In this document: piece by piece, positions 15,779 to 24,862 of the stretch | Numbering within the stretch: position 1 is the stretch's first letter | Layout of the letters: every line of letters starts with the position of its first letter | From: Chthoniobacterales bacterium | GTDB taxonomy: Bacteria > Verrucomicrobiota > Verrucomicrobiia > Chthoniobacterales > UBA10450 | Direction: 5' to 3' | NCBI GenBank assembly: GCA_035274845.1 | Contig: DATENU010000020.1 | Span: forward strand, 124,001-188,000 | Length of the DNA: 64,000 nucleotides | Translations under genes and position numbers: made by a program | The notes under the pieces: generated by a model | What the model was told of the DNA's origin: nothing | Databases searched by the model: none | What the model saw: only the letters and a program-made list of their open reading frames with translations

Positions 15779-17968
15779 TTACCAGTCCTTATAGACACGG
15801 CGCGCAGCCTTGCGTTCATCGAGCTGGACCCGTTGCTCTTCGTCTTTCATCGATTGCAATAAGAGCTGCGCTTGTTTCTCGCTCATCTGGCCTTCTTTCT
15901 CCGGCTCGGCGGGCGCGGCCTCGGCGGTCTGGGGCGGTTGATTTGGCTTTTCTTCGCCTGCTCCCTTTACATCGCCGGATAGTTTCTTTTGCGGCGAGGC
16001 GCTGGCGCTCGCGGAAGGCGAAGCGTTCGGTTGGGTTTCATCTCCGGCGCCCGGCGACGGAGAGGGTGATCCCGACTCGTTGGGGGAAGGGGAAGCCGAC
16101 TCCGAGGGCGACGGAGAGGCGTTCTGGTCATCGCCCGAAGGTGATTTCTGGTCTTTCTCTTGACCTTCGCCTTTGCCCTGGCCGGCTGAGGGGGACGGGC
16201 TGGCTTGATTCTGCTCCTGTTGTTGCTGCTGCCGATCGCCACCCGGTGACGGCGAAGGCGTCTCGCCCGCTTTGGGTTCTTCTTTCTTGTTTTTGTCTTC
16301 GCTCTTTTCGGATTTCTGCTGGTCCTGTTGGTTCTGTTGATCCTGCTTCTTTTGCTCGTCTTTCTGTTGCTGATCCTTTTGTTGCTGATCTTTCTGCTGT
16401 TGGTCCTTCGGTTGATCTTTCTGCTGCTTGTCTTTCTGGGATTGGGGAGGAGGCGACGGTTTTTTCGGAGGCTCTTGTTTCAGGCGCTCAATCTTCTTTT
16501 TTACTTCCTCCAGATTGGCCTTCGCCCGTTCATCCTTCGGATCAATTTTGAGCGCCTCCTCGTAATGCGACTGCGCATTCTGCAAGTCCCCCAGAGCCTT
16601 CTCATTCGATTGCGCGCGATCCGCACGCTCTTCCAAAGTCCGGCCGATGTTATAATGGCTTTTCTCCTGGAGCGTTTTGTCTTTGGAAAGCAACGAGCGA
16701 CTGAACCACTCCAGGGCTTTGTTGAAGTCCCCCATTTTGTAGGCGGCCGCCCCGGCATCGAACTCAATTTTGTCGGCCGCGTGGGTGTTCGGATGTTCTT
16801 TTAGCGTCTTCTCAAATTCCTGGTAGGCCTCGGTGTATTTGTCGTTACGGTATGCGTCCAGGCCCGGCGACGCGGCCAGGGATGTCCCAGCGAGGATCAG
16901 CAAGAGCGCCGCTGCCGCTAGCGCTCGCTTGGGCTCCACTCGGGAAACCGACGGCGCCCGCACTCGTTTTCGTTCTCGCACCAGGTAAGAAAGCGTTAGA
17001 GCAATGAGCGCGGCGGCAAGCGGCCATTGATATCGCTCGATCGGTCGCCGCGACATCCGGTCGTCAATCTCGCCCGTCTGCATCTTCGCTAATCCCTCGC
17101 TGAAGAGCGTCTTCATCGTTCGCGGCCCATCTTCCAGGTGAATATAGAAGCCGCCCGTGGCCTCCGCGATTTCCTTGAGGCGGCTTTCGTCCAGTCTGGA
17201 TTTGACGACCTGTCCGTTGCTGTCTTTGACGAACGCGTTCCCTCCGCCCTCGCCGTTAATCGGAATGAGCGAGCCTTCCGGCGTGCCCACTCCGACCGTG
17301 AAGATCCGCACTCCCGCATCGGCGGCGCTCCTGGCCGTCTTGACCGCGTCGCCGCTCAATTCTTCGCCGTCAGTGAAAATAATCATCGCGCGATTGCCGA
17401 TCGCACTTTTCCCGAACGTTCCCACCGCCAGGTCGATCGCGGCCGAAATGTTTGTTCCGCCTTCCGGAATTGTATTCGTATCGAGATCGTTGATCGCCTC
17501 GACCGCGGCGCTGTAATCAATTGTCAGCGGCGCCTGGAGAAAGCTGCGTCCCGCGAAGGCCACCAGGCCGACGCGATCGCCCTGGAGTTCGTTGAGCAGA
17601 TCCTGCATCGCCAGTTTCACCCGCTGGAGACGGCTCGGAGGCACGTCGTTCGAAAGCATGCTGCGCGACGTGTCGGCGGCGAAGATCAGGTCCAGGCCCT
17701 TGCGCTTAACATCCTCGTAAATGTAACCCCAGCGCGGTTCCGCCAGCGCCGTGACCAGGAAAGCAACCCCCAGCAGGACGAGAGCAAAGCGAAGCTTGCG
17801 GCGCCGCCGGTCCACCGTGCGGGCGAGATCGGGCAGCAGCCGCTCCGACACGAACTCGCGGAGCCGGACCACGGCCCGCCGTTCGCCGCGAGCGAAAATG
17901 ATCGCTAAAAATGGGACGACGAGCAGAGCCCAGAACCATTGTGGCGCGCCGAAGCTCATACGGTCCAC
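15779..17968 (-). CDS. batB: BatB-BatC fusion: VWA domain, TPRs and a long low-complexity linker
   Basis: 729 residues, about twice the size of BatB. Two N-terminal membrane helices (11-26, 61-77) lead to a von Willebrand A domain with an intact MIDAS (D-T-S-R-S, 99-103), a third helix, and then a second hydrophobic stretch before a TPR region (about 370-500). A 180-residue linker follows, first rich in Gln/Lys/Asp, then in Ser/Pro, and the end (about 693-729) resembles the BatC tail. Separate BatB and BatC proteins are the rule elsewhere. The chosen start is GTG at 17968, because GGAGG lies six bases upstream; an ATG three codons later is possible. That Shine-Dalgarno abuts a palindromic repeat. 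Confidence 0.88.
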   Translation of the reverse strand: MDRMSFGAPQWFWALLVVPFLAIIFARGERRAVVRLREFVSERLLPDLARTVDRRRRKLRFALVLLGVAFLVTALAEPRWGYIYEDVKRKGLDLIFAADTSRSMLSNDVPPSRLQRVKLAMQDLLNELQGDRVGLVAFAGRSFLQAPLTIDYSAAVEAINDLDTNTIPEGGTNISAAIDLAVGTFGKSAIGNRAMIIFTDGEELSGDAVKTARSAADAGVRIFTVGVGTPEGSLIPINGEGGGNAFVKDSNGQVVKSRLDESRLKEIAEATGGFYIHLEDGPRTMKTLFSEGLAKMQTGEIDDRMSRRPIERYQWPLAAALIALTLSYLVRERKRVRAPSVSRVEPKRALAAAALLLILAGTSLAASPGLDAYRNDKYTEAYQEFEKTLKEHPNTHAADKIEFDAGAAAYKMGDFNKALEWFSRSLLSKDKTLQEKSHYNIGRTLEERADRAQSNEKALGDLQNAQSHYEEALKIDPKDERAKANLEEVKKKIERLKQEPPKKPSPPPQSQKDKQQKDQPKDQQQKDQQQKDQQQKDEQKKQDQQNQQDQQKSEKSEDKNKKEEPKAGETPSPSPGGDRQQQQQEQNQASPSPSAGQGKGEGQEKDQKSPSGDDQNASPSPSESASPSPNESGSPSPSPGAGDETQPNASPSASASASPQKKLSGDVKGAGEEKPNQPPQTAEAAPAEPEKEGQMSEKQAQLLLQSMKDEEQRVQLDERKAARRVYKDW

Positions 17969-17977
17969 CCGCTCCCT

Positions 17978-17997
17978 CCGGCCTGAGGGCAGGCCGG
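17978..17997. repeat. Palindromic repeat, family B, between batA and batB
   Basis: The 20-bp palindrome CCGGCCTGAGGGCAGGCCGG fills most of the 55-bp gap between the batA stop and the batB start. Copies with the same core lie at 24866-24885 and 44742-44761. On the minus strand its edge merges into the GGAGG used by batB, so a hairpin here could mask the ribosome binding site. Confidence 0.85.
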
Positions 17998-18023
17998 CTC
18001 CATCGGTTGGTCGGATAAAATTC

Positions 18024-19082
18024 TCACGGCAATTTCTTCCAAATCGTCTGGGACAACACCAGTTGCGCGATCAGCAGGCCAAGCCCGGCCATGATGAAGG
18101 CCGGAAACAGGTCGTTGTATTGCTGGTATTTCTTCACGGAGACCGTCGTCTTCTCCAACTTGTCGATATCGCCAAAAATCTGTTCCAGCGATTTCGTGTC
18201 CGTCGCCCGGAAGAATTGGCCATCGGCGATCCTGCTCACCTCCTTCAAACCGGCTTCGTTGAAATGGACCCGCTGATTCTGATAAACAACGTTGCCGAAC
18301 ATGTCGGTCATCGGTTTGCCATTTTGAGGGTTGAACACCGGCGTCGGCGCCACTCCGTTAATGCCGGCGCCGATTGCGTAGAAGTGAATCTTCAGCGCCT
18401 TGATGGCCTCGGCCGCGGTATTGGGCGGAATCTTCCCGGTATTATTTTCGCCGTCGGTCAGAAGCACGATCACCCGGCTCTTCGACCGTTTGTCGTTCAG
18501 TCGATTGGCCGCGGCCGCCATTCCCGAACCGATGGCCGTTCCATCCTCCACCAGGCCAATCTTGATCCGCTCGAGATTCTTCAGCAGCCAATCGTGGTCC
18601 AGCGTCATCGGGCTGACCACATAAGGCCGGCCCGCGAAGGCAATAATGCCAATGCGGTCGTTAGGCCGGCCCTCGACGAACTTGCGCGTGACTTCCCGGA
18701 TCGCGTCGATCCGCGTGGCCGAGTCGCCGCCAATCGTAAAATCCTTGGTCAGCATCGACCCGGAGACGTCGAGGACCACCATGATGTCGATCCCGCTTGC
18801 TTCGACCTGAGTAAGGCTTTTCCCCAGCTGCGGGCGAGCCATCGCAATCGCGAAGAGCGCGAGGCTGAGCAGCAAAAGGGCGCGCAGAAATTGTCCCGCG
18901 CGGGCCGCGCTGGTTTTTCCGAGCGAACGAAGTGCCGCGGTTGACGAAAAGGTCAACGCCGCGGCGGGTCCGCTCTTGCCTCGCCAATAAGCCAGCAGGG
19001 GAATCGCTGCCAGGAGCAGGAGCAGCCACGGCTGGGCAAACGTGAGGGCGGAGTTGGCCGGGAACCAATCAGGCAGGCTCAA
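18024..19082 (-). CDS. batA: BatA-like VWA-domain inner membrane protein
   Basis: 352 residues from TTG at 19082, which has a perfect AAGGAGG five bases upstream; a TTG six codons earlier has none. A membrane helix near the N-terminus (about 18-30) and another at 55-75 precede a VWA domain with an intact MIDAS motif (V-L-D-V-S-G-S-M) and L-L-T-D-G-E-N-N; a last helix lies near the C-terminus. This is the BatA layout. It overlaps the upstream DUF4381-like gene by 14 bases, in keeping with coupled translation. Confidence 0.88.
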   Translation of the reverse strand: MSLPDWFPANSALTFAQPWLLLLLAAIPLLAYWRGKSGPAAALTFSSTAALRSLGKTSAARAGQFLRALLLLSLALFAIAMARPQLGKSLTQVEASGIDIMVVLDVSGSMLTKDFTIGGDSATRIDAIREVTRKFVEGRPNDRIGIIAFAGRPYVVSPMTLDHDWLLKNLERIKIGLVEDGTAIGSGMAAAANRLNDKRSKSRVIVLLTDGENNTGKIPPNTAAEAIKALKIHFYAIGAGINGVAPTPVFNPQNGKPMTDMFGNVVYQNQRVHFNEAGLKEVSRIADGQFFRATDTKSLEQIFGDIDKLEKTTVSVKKYQQYNDLFPAFIMAGLGLLIAQLVLSQTIWKKLP

Positions 19083-19569
19083 GTTTTCCTCCTTGGACAA
19101 ACCGGGTTGCCTCTTCCAAAAGCAGTCTCCCGTCTTCGAGCGTGGCGTCGTAGCGAGCGAACTTGATCAAGTCGCAGCGGTTGAGAAAATCCTCCAGCAA
19201 TGACTTTTCATCCTCGGAAAACGGCGAGGCTTTTGCGATCGCGGTAAGGAACTCGACCGAGGTCTGGCGAGTCACCGGCAAAGCGTATTGTTCCGTTACG
19301 TAGCTCCGCAAAATGTCCGAGACGCGGATACTGAATTGGTACGGCGTCATTGATTCCATTTCGCGGCCGATGCGGTCGAGGTTTTGGAGGGCGCGGTCGC
19401 GCGCTGACGGTTGGGGCTTGGGACGCAATAAACGTTTTCGGATCCACCAGCCCATCAGGCCGAGAAGAACAAGACCGAGAATGATGCCGCCGAAGACGAC
19501 CCAGGGCGGCACCAGTGAGTAATCAACCGGTGGCGCAATCTCGTGAATGTCAGCGGCAGCGAAAAACAT
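19069..19569 (-). CDS. DUF4381-like membrane protein of the Bat operon
   Basis: 166 residues with one membrane helix (about 22-46) followed by a basic helical cytoplasmic domain. Between DUF58 and batA, operons of this type usually carry a small protein of just this shape, annotated DUF4381. Family assignment is by position, size and topology; the function is unknown. It begins three bases after the stop of the DUF58 gene. Confidence 0.7.
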   Translation of the reverse strand: MFFAAADIHEIAPPVDYSLVPPWVVFGGIILGLVLLGLMGWWIRKRLLRPKPQPSARDRALQNLDRIGREMESMTPYQFSIRVSDILRSYVTEQYALPVTRQTSVEFLTAIAKASPFSEDEKSLLEDFLNRCDLIKFARYDATLEDGRLLLEEATRFVQGGKLEPA

Positions 19570-19572
19570 CCC

Positions 19573-20511
19573 TTATCTAACCGCCAGCCGGCGCTCTCGT
19601 TGTTTGAAAAATGACCGCAGGGCCGGCAGATAATTCTCTCCCGTCCGGAGTGAGATCGCGTCGATATGATTGCGCCGGAGAAGATGATTGAGATCGGCGC
19701 GGCGGGTCTCGGCCATCGCATTGAAGCGCGCGCGCGTGGCGCGATCCGCGGTATTGATCTCGATTTGTTCGCCGGTTTCGGCGTCCTCAAGGGTAATTAT
19801 TCCCACGTTGGGCAGCTGCTCTTCCCGCTGATCCTGGATATGGACGGCGATGAAATCATGCCGTCGCCCGCTCACGGCGAGTTCGCGCGAAAAATCGCCC
19901 GCTTGAAAATCGGAGACAAAGAAAACCACGGCGCGCCGGGTCACGACCTTGTTCAGATAATCCAGCGCCAGGGAAGGGGCGGTTCCGCGTCCCTTCGGTT
20001 GGAAGAACAGGATTTCGCGGATGATGCGCAGAGTGTGCGACCGCCCTTTTTTCGGCGGGATAAAGAGCTCCACCCGATCGCTGAAAAGGAGAAGACCGAC
20101 CTTGTCGTTGTTTCGAATCGCGCTGAAGGCGAGCAGGCAGGCGACCTCCGCGGCCAGCTCGCGTTTTGACTGGGAGACGCTGCCGAAATTTCCAGACGCA
20201 CTCACGTCCACCACCAGGACGACTGTCAGCTCGCGTTCTTCCGTGAACTTTTTCACGAACGCGGTCCCGAGGCGCGCCGTCACGTTCCAATCGATCGCGC
20301 GAATTTCGTCCCCCGGTTGATATTCCCGGACGTCCTCGAAGTTCATTCCGCGACCTTTGAAGACGCTGTGGTAATCGCCCGCGAAGATGGTCTGGACGAG
20401 GCCCTTGGTCTTGATTTCGAGCGCTCGGATTTTCTTTAGAATCTCCGCCGGCGTCTTTTTGTCGTCATCGCGAGCGGATCCCGCTTTGGCGGGAGCAGTC
20501 GAGGGACCCAT
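19573..20511 (-). CDS. DUF58 protein of the MoxR/Bat operon
   Basis: 312 residues from ATG 20511, which has AGGGG seven bases upstream; a GTG six codons earlier would overlap moxR. The DUF58 signature V-R-E-Y-Q-P-G-D-E-I-R-A-I-D-W-N-V-T-A is present near residue 60, and the C-terminal half has a VWA-like fold with V-L-V-V-D-V-S-A-S-G in place of a standard MIDAS. DUF58 proteins accompany MoxR ATPases and are thought to be their clients or partners. No membrane helix is seen. Confidence 0.88.
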   Translation of the reverse strand: MGPSTAPAKAGSARDDDKKTPAEILKKIRALEIKTKGLVQTIFAGDYHSVFKGRGMNFEDVREYQPGDEIRAIDWNVTARLGTAFVKKFTEERELTVVLVVDVSASGNFGSVSQSKRELAAEVACLLAFSAIRNNDKVGLLLFSDRVELFIPPKKGRSHTLRIIREILFFQPKGRGTAPSLALDYLNKVVTRRAVVFFVSDFQAGDFSRELAVSGRRHDFIAVHIQDQREEQLPNVGIITLEDAETGEQIEINTADRATRARFNAMAETRRADLNHLLRRNHIDAISLRTGENYLPALRSFFKQRERRLAVR

Positions 20512-20525
20512 GTTCACGCCCCTGC

Positions 20526-21512
20526 TCACGGCACCGGCAATCCCGCGAAAATGCGATCGACGATCGTCTCGCTCGTAATCGTCTCGGCTTCGGCTTCGTA
20601 ACTGACGATAATGCGATGCCGCAGGACATCGGTGCCGATGCTCTTCACGTCCTGCGGGGTGACGTAGCCGCGGCCGTTCAGGAAGGCGTGCGCGCGGGCC
20701 GCCAGCGCCAGGTAAATGGTGGCGCGCGGTGAGGCCCCGTAACGAATCAGCCCTTCCAATTTCAAGTTGTAGGAAGCCGGGTCTCGCGTCGCCCAGACAA
20801 CGTCCACGATGTAGTCCTTCACCCGGTCGTCGATGTAGATTTCGTTCACCACCGAACGCGCGGCGATAATCTGTTGCGGATCGACTACCGGTGTGACGTT
20901 CAGGTTCGGTGCGGACGTCGCCATCAAATCCAGAATCAGGCGTTCCTCGGTCTTGTGCGGATATCCGATGTGCAATTTCAGCATGAAGCGGTCGAGTTGC
21001 GCTTCCGGGAGTTGATAGGTTCCCTCCTGTTCGAGCGGATTCTGCGTCGCGAGGACCAGAAAGGGATCGGAAAGTGGATACGTCGTTTCTCCGATGGTCA
21101 CCTGACGCTCCTGCATTGCCTCCAGCAGCGCGCTTTGGACTTTGGCCGGCGCGCGGTTGATTTCGTCGGCCAGGATCAGGTTCGAAAAGAGCGGTCCGAG
21201 CTTGGTCGTAAACTCGCCGGTGCGCGGATTGTAAATGAGGGTGCCGATCAAATCCGCGGGCAACAGGTCGGGAGTAAATTGGAGACGCTGGAAACCGGTT
21301 TGAATGCAGGCGGCCATCGTCTTGACGGTGAGGGTCTTGGCCAGGCCGGGAACGCCTTCGAGCAGGATATGGCCGTTGGCGAGCAAACCGAGCAAAAGCC
21401 GGTCAACCAGGTATTTCTGGCCGATCACGACGTGACCGATTTGCTCGCGCAGCGGTGAAATCCATTGGCCTAATTCCTGAACCTGCTGCGTGATTTCCTG
21501 CGTCGATTTCAT
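20526..21512 (-). CDS. MoxR-family AAA+ ATPase
   Basis: 328 residues from ATG 21512; the frame is open 14 codons further up. Walker A reads G-V-P-G-L-A-K-T and Walker B L-A-D-E-I-N-R-A, followed by the MoxR-typical sequence L-L-E-A-M-Q-E-R-Q-V. The lid region has R-Y-G-A-S-P-R-A. MoxR proteins are chaperone-like ATPases that act on VWA proteins, here most likely those of the DUF58, BatA and BatB genes that follow. It is the first gene of the operon, with about 140 bp to the divergent neighbour. Confidence 0.92.
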   Translation of the reverse strand: MKSTQEITQQVQELGQWISPLREQIGHVVIGQKYLVDRLLLGLLANGHILLEGVPGLAKTLTVKTMAACIQTGFQRLQFTPDLLPADLIGTLIYNPRTGEFTTKLGPLFSNLILADEINRAPAKVQSALLEAMQERQVTIGETTYPLSDPFLVLATQNPLEQEGTYQLPEAQLDRFMLKLHIGYPHKTEERLILDLMATSAPNLNVTPVVDPQQIIAARSVVNEIYIDDRVKDYIVDVVWATRDPASYNLKLEGLIRYGASPRATIYLALAARAHAFLNGRGYVTPQDVKSIGTDVLRHRIIVSYEAEAETITSETIVDRIFAGLPVP

Positions 21513-21651
21513 AAGAAGAGTGAGACAGGTACGGCGGGAAGATCGTTCGATCAAACTCAGCCTGACGGGACGTGCTCCCTTGCGCCCCTGATTTCTGCCG
21601 GCTTGGCATGGGCGGCGCAGCGATTAGTCAATTGGAACCTGACGAGAAAGC

Positions 21652-22581
21652 TTGAATTTCGACGAGGCGATTAGGCAGAATCGCGCTCGCAGTATGACTC
21701 CTCAGAAACGCGCCTCGCGCCAAGCGCATTCTCCTCAAGCGCAGCCGGGCTCGATCACGGCGCGCTGGGACGCGGCAATCATCCTGTATGCGCTGATTGC
21801 GCTGGTTAGCTTCGCGTGCGGCGTAGCTCTGCTCGGGCTCATGGTATGGAAAGCGGACCGGTTAGTTTCTCTCGGGCTTACTGGGAATCTCTATTACATC
21901 GTTTTGCTGCCGCTCGGCCTCAGCGCTGCCGCATTTCTGTTCGGAGTTCTGAAGTCGTACGCTCGGTTTCGCGGGCGGTACTTCAACGGCGTTCTCGAAC
22001 TTGGCGGTCCGGTGGTCGGCTTCGCGCTTGTGGTCATCGGCGGCTTTGTTCTCGTGAAGAGTCCGGACACATTTCCTCTCACCGTCTTTGTGCACGGAGA
22101 TGCTGGCCGACAGGATGTGGCACTGCGAAACTCCGGACACGTCGTCCTGGACCTGGGACCTGACCGGCGGCGCGAACCAATCGGCGAGAATGGACAGGCC
22201 TATTTTCCTGCCGTTCCCGCAGCGTTTCGCGGACAGCCAGTACTTGCGTCGGTTGAGTCTGATTCGTACGAGCCAGTCAAACCGGGCGAGATGCAGCGAC
22301 TTGATAGCTCGCGCATCTACCTCCCCGTTCGCAAGAAATCAGCTGTGATCTCGGGACGTGTGCAAGACCGAGACGGTAACCCGATCCCAGGCGCGAGCCT
22401 GTCAATCGCTGGTATCTCAGCGACCAGCGACGCCGCAGGACGATTCGAGTTTGCGCTTCCAGGTCCGCGCGTGAAGCCGGAGCTAGAGTTGTACACCACT
22501 GCCAGTGGCTATAAGCCCACCAGTCACATAGTCACTGCGGGGAAAAATGAAATTACGGTCGTTCTCACAGCTGCGCCATGA
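21652..22581 (+). CDS. Membrane protein with a carboxypeptidase-regulatory-like domain
   Basis: 309 residues from TTG 21652 (GAGAAAG upstream), or 295 from ATG 21694. Three hydrophobic helices (about 42-65, 78-98 and 116-136) are followed by an extracytoplasmic part whose last 80 residues (I-S-G-R-V-Q-D-R-D-G-N-P-I-P-G-A) look like a carboxypeptidase regulatory (Ig-like) domain. The last codons overlap the start of the TPR gene by ATGA, so the two are co-translated. I see no enzyme motif. Such domains usually bind surface or protein ligands. Confidence 0.72.
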   Translation: MNFDEAIRQNRARSMTPQKRASRQAHSPQAQPGSITARWDAAIILYALIALVSFACGVALLGLMVWKADRLVSLGLTGNLYYIVLLPLGLSAAAFLFGVLKSYARFRGRYFNGVLELGGPVVGFALVVIGGFVLVKSPDTFPLTVFVHGDAGRQDVALRNSGHVVLDLGPDRRREPIGENGQAYFPAVPAAFRGQPVLASVESDSYEPVKPGEMQRLDSSRIYLPVRKKSAVISGRVQDRDGNPIPGASLSIAGISATSDAAGRFEFALPGPRVKPELELYTTASGYKPTSHIVTAGKNEITVVLTAAP

Positions 22582-24770
22582 AGACGGTGTACCGCCGTTT
22601 GTACCTCGGATTTCTTTTGCTCACGGCGGCTACGGCGGAAGGCGCTGTGCTTAAAGGCATCGTCATCGAGAATGAGCTTGGCGGCCCGCCTCTGGAGAAT
22701 GTTGAAATCAGCGCTGCCAGTGGAGGTAACCCGACCGTGTCGCATAGCAACGGCGCCTTCGCTCTGGAATTCCCGAGTTTTCATCCAGGGGACAGGGTTC
22801 GCGTCGTCGTTAAGAAAAGTGGGCACGTCGTCGTCAACGACGTCCAATTGGAACAGGCGCTTCCCGCAAATCCTGACGCTACTCCGTTGACCATTCTCCT
22901 CTGCAAAGAAGGGGTTCGTGAAGAGATGGCAAGCCGCTTCTATCGCTTGAAGTCCCTCGAAGCGATCCGCCAACGGTATGAAGAGGAGCTGGCGAAGCTG
23001 CAGGAACAGCAGCACGAGAACGTTGAAGCGCTTTCACGGCTCGCCCAAGAGCGTCATCGAGCGATTGCCGCAGCCCAGACCACGGCTGAGCAACTCGCTA
23101 AGGTTAACCCGGAAGAAAGCTCGCAGCTTTATCGCGAAGCGATGCGGCTCTTCCTCGAAGGAAAGATCGACCGAGCGCTCAACGTCCTCGATGAGGAGAA
23201 GCTGCGCCGTGCGACGACCGCTGTCGCTAAGAAAAGAGAAGAAGCCGACAAGCAGCTCGCCGAGCTGGTCCAAGCATGGCTACTCAAAGCGCAACTTCTC
23301 ACTACGCAGTTCCGTTTCAAAGAGGCTGAGGACACGCATGCCAGTGCGCTTTCTGCCGCCCCGGAAAGCTTTGAGGCGAATTTCGCGTTTGCTCTGTTTA
23401 ACCACGAGCTAAACCGCTTCGACAAAGCGAATGAAGCCTACGCGCGCGCCCTTGGTATTGCGCAGCGACAGGAGACTGTCTCGAAGGTGGCGATGACGCT
23501 GAACAATCTCGGCGTTCTGCACCGCGCCCAGAATCGGATGGAGGAGGCGCGCAAGGCCCACGAAGAATCGCTTAAGATTCGCCGTGCGCTGGCGGAGAAG
23601 AACCCCGATACCTATCTCCCGGACGTGGCGAAGACGCTGAACAATCTCGGCGTCCTACACCGCGAGCAGAATCGGATGGAGGAGGCGCGCAAGGCCTACG
23701 AAGAATCGCTCAAGATTCGCCGCGCACTGGCGGAGAAGAACCCCGATACCTATCTCCCGGATGTAGCGAACACGCTGAACAATCTCGGCGTTCTGCACAG
23801 CGACCAGAATCGGATGGAGGAGGCGCGCAAGGCCTATGAAGAAGCGCTCAAGAGCTACCGCGCACTGGCGGAGAAGAACTCCGATACCTATCTCCCGGAT
23901 GTAGCGATGACGCTGAACAATCTCGGCGTTCTGCACCGCGCCCAGAATCGGATGGAGGAGGCGCGCAATGCCTACGAAGAATCGCTCAGGAGCTACCGCG
24001 CACTGGCGGAGAAGAACCCCGATGCCTATCTGCCGGATGTGGCGATGACGCTGAACAATCTCGGCAACCTGCACAGCGACCAGAATCGGATGGAGGAGGC
24101 GCGCAAGACCTACGAAGAATCGCTCAAGATTGGCCGCGCGCTGGCGAAGAAGAACCCCGATACGTATCTGCCGGATGTGGCGAAGACGCTGAACAATCTC
24201 GGCGTCCTGCACCGTGACCAGAATCGGATGGAGGAGGCGCGCAAAGCCTACGAAGAATCGCTCAAGATTCGCCGCGCACTGGCGGAGAAGAACCCCGATA
24301 CCTATCTGCCGTATGTGGCGAACACGCTGAACAATCTCGGCGTTCTGCACCGCGCCCAGAACCGGATGGAGGAGGCGCGCAAGGCCTACGAAGAATCGCT
24401 CAGGAGCTACCGCGCACTGGCGGAGAAGAACCCCGATACCTATCTGCCGGATGTGGCGATGACGCTGAACAATCTCGGCGTTCTGGACCGCGACCAGAAT
24501 CGGATGGAGGAGGCGCGCAAGGCCTACGAAGAAGCGCTCAAGAGCTATCGCGCGCTAGCGGAGAAGAACCCCGACACTTATCTGCCGGATGTGGCGATGA
24601 CGCTGAACAATCTTGGCAATCTGCGCCGCGATCAGAATCGAAAGGAGGAGGCACGCAAGGCTTTCATTGAGGCCTTGGACATCTACACGAGATTTGCGAA
24701 AAGGGACCCCGACCAGTACTCAAGTCGCGCCGCGCTGGTGAAAAACAACCTGGAGGCGCTTGGGCATTGA
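22578..24770 (+). CDS. TPR protein with nine near-identical 46-residue repeats
   Basis: 730 residues. A signal-peptide-like start (1-20) leads to a carboxypeptidase-regulatory-like domain (V-L-K-G-I-V-I-E-N near 25 to about 105), a long coiled coil (about 120-240), a TPR pair (235-300) and nine tandem kinesin-light-chain-type TPR units (304-717), each around T-L-N-N-L-G-V-L-H-R-x-Q-N-R-M-E-E-A-R-K. Units differ at only a few positions. The protein shares its Ig-like domain with the preceding gene, so the pair probably works together at the cell envelope, but I cannot name the partner or the process. A short tail follows the repeats. Confidence 0.82.
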   Translation: MKTVYRRLYLGFLLLTAATAEGAVLKGIVIENELGGPPLENVEISAASGGNPTVSHSNGAFALEFPSFHPGDRVRVVVKKSGHVVVNDVQLEQALPANPDATPLTILLCKEGVREEMASRFYRLKSLEAIRQRYEEELAKLQEQQHENVEALSRLAQERHRAIAAAQTTAEQLAKVNPEESSQLYREAMRLFLEGKIDRALNVLDEEKLRRATTAVAKKREEADKQLAELVQAWLLKAQLLTTQFRFKEAEDTHASALSAAPESFEANFAFALFNHELNRFDKANEAYARALGIAQRQETVSKVAMTLNNLGVLHRAQNRMEEARKAHEESLKIRRALAEKNPDTYLPDVAKTLNNLGVLHREQNRMEEARKAYEESLKIRRALAEKNPDTYLPDVANTLNNLGVLHSDQNRMEEARKAYEEALKSYRALAEKNSDTYLPDVAMTLNNLGVLHRAQNRMEEARNAYEESLRSYRALAEKNPDAYLPDVAMTLNNLGNLHSDQNRMEEARKTYEESLKIGRALAKKNPDTYLPDVAKTLNNLGVLHRDQNRMEEARKAYEESLKIRRALAEKNPDTYLPYVANTLNNLGVLHRAQNRMEEARKAYEESLRSYRALAEKNPDTYLPDVAMTLNNLGVLDRDQNRMEEARKAYEEALKSYRALAEKNPDTYLPDVAMTLNNLGNLRRDQNRKEEARKAFIEALDIYTRFAKRDPDQYSSRAALVKNNLEALGH
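23487..24728 (+). repeat. Nine tandem 138-bp repeats coding for TPR units
   Basis: Units begin at 23487, 23625, 23763, 23901, 24039, 24177, 24315, 24453 and 24591, each exactly 138 bp. The first eight are nearly identical also at DNA level (for example GAGGAGGCGCGCAAGGCCTA recurs), while the ninth is diverged. High DNA identity points to recent expansion or gene conversion, so copy number probably varies between strains. Confidence 0.95.
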
Positions 24771-24862
24771 CCAAGGTCCGTATTCGAGCATCTACCCGCG
24801 CTTGGAACCTGGACGCGCGGAAGAGCTTCCCTCCGAGGACGCAAGATTGGCGCGCCGAAGTC

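Noticed and set aside
23487-24728. 138-bp repeats as a CRISPR array
   Set aside because: Units are contiguous, far too long, without spacers, and code for TPR motifs.
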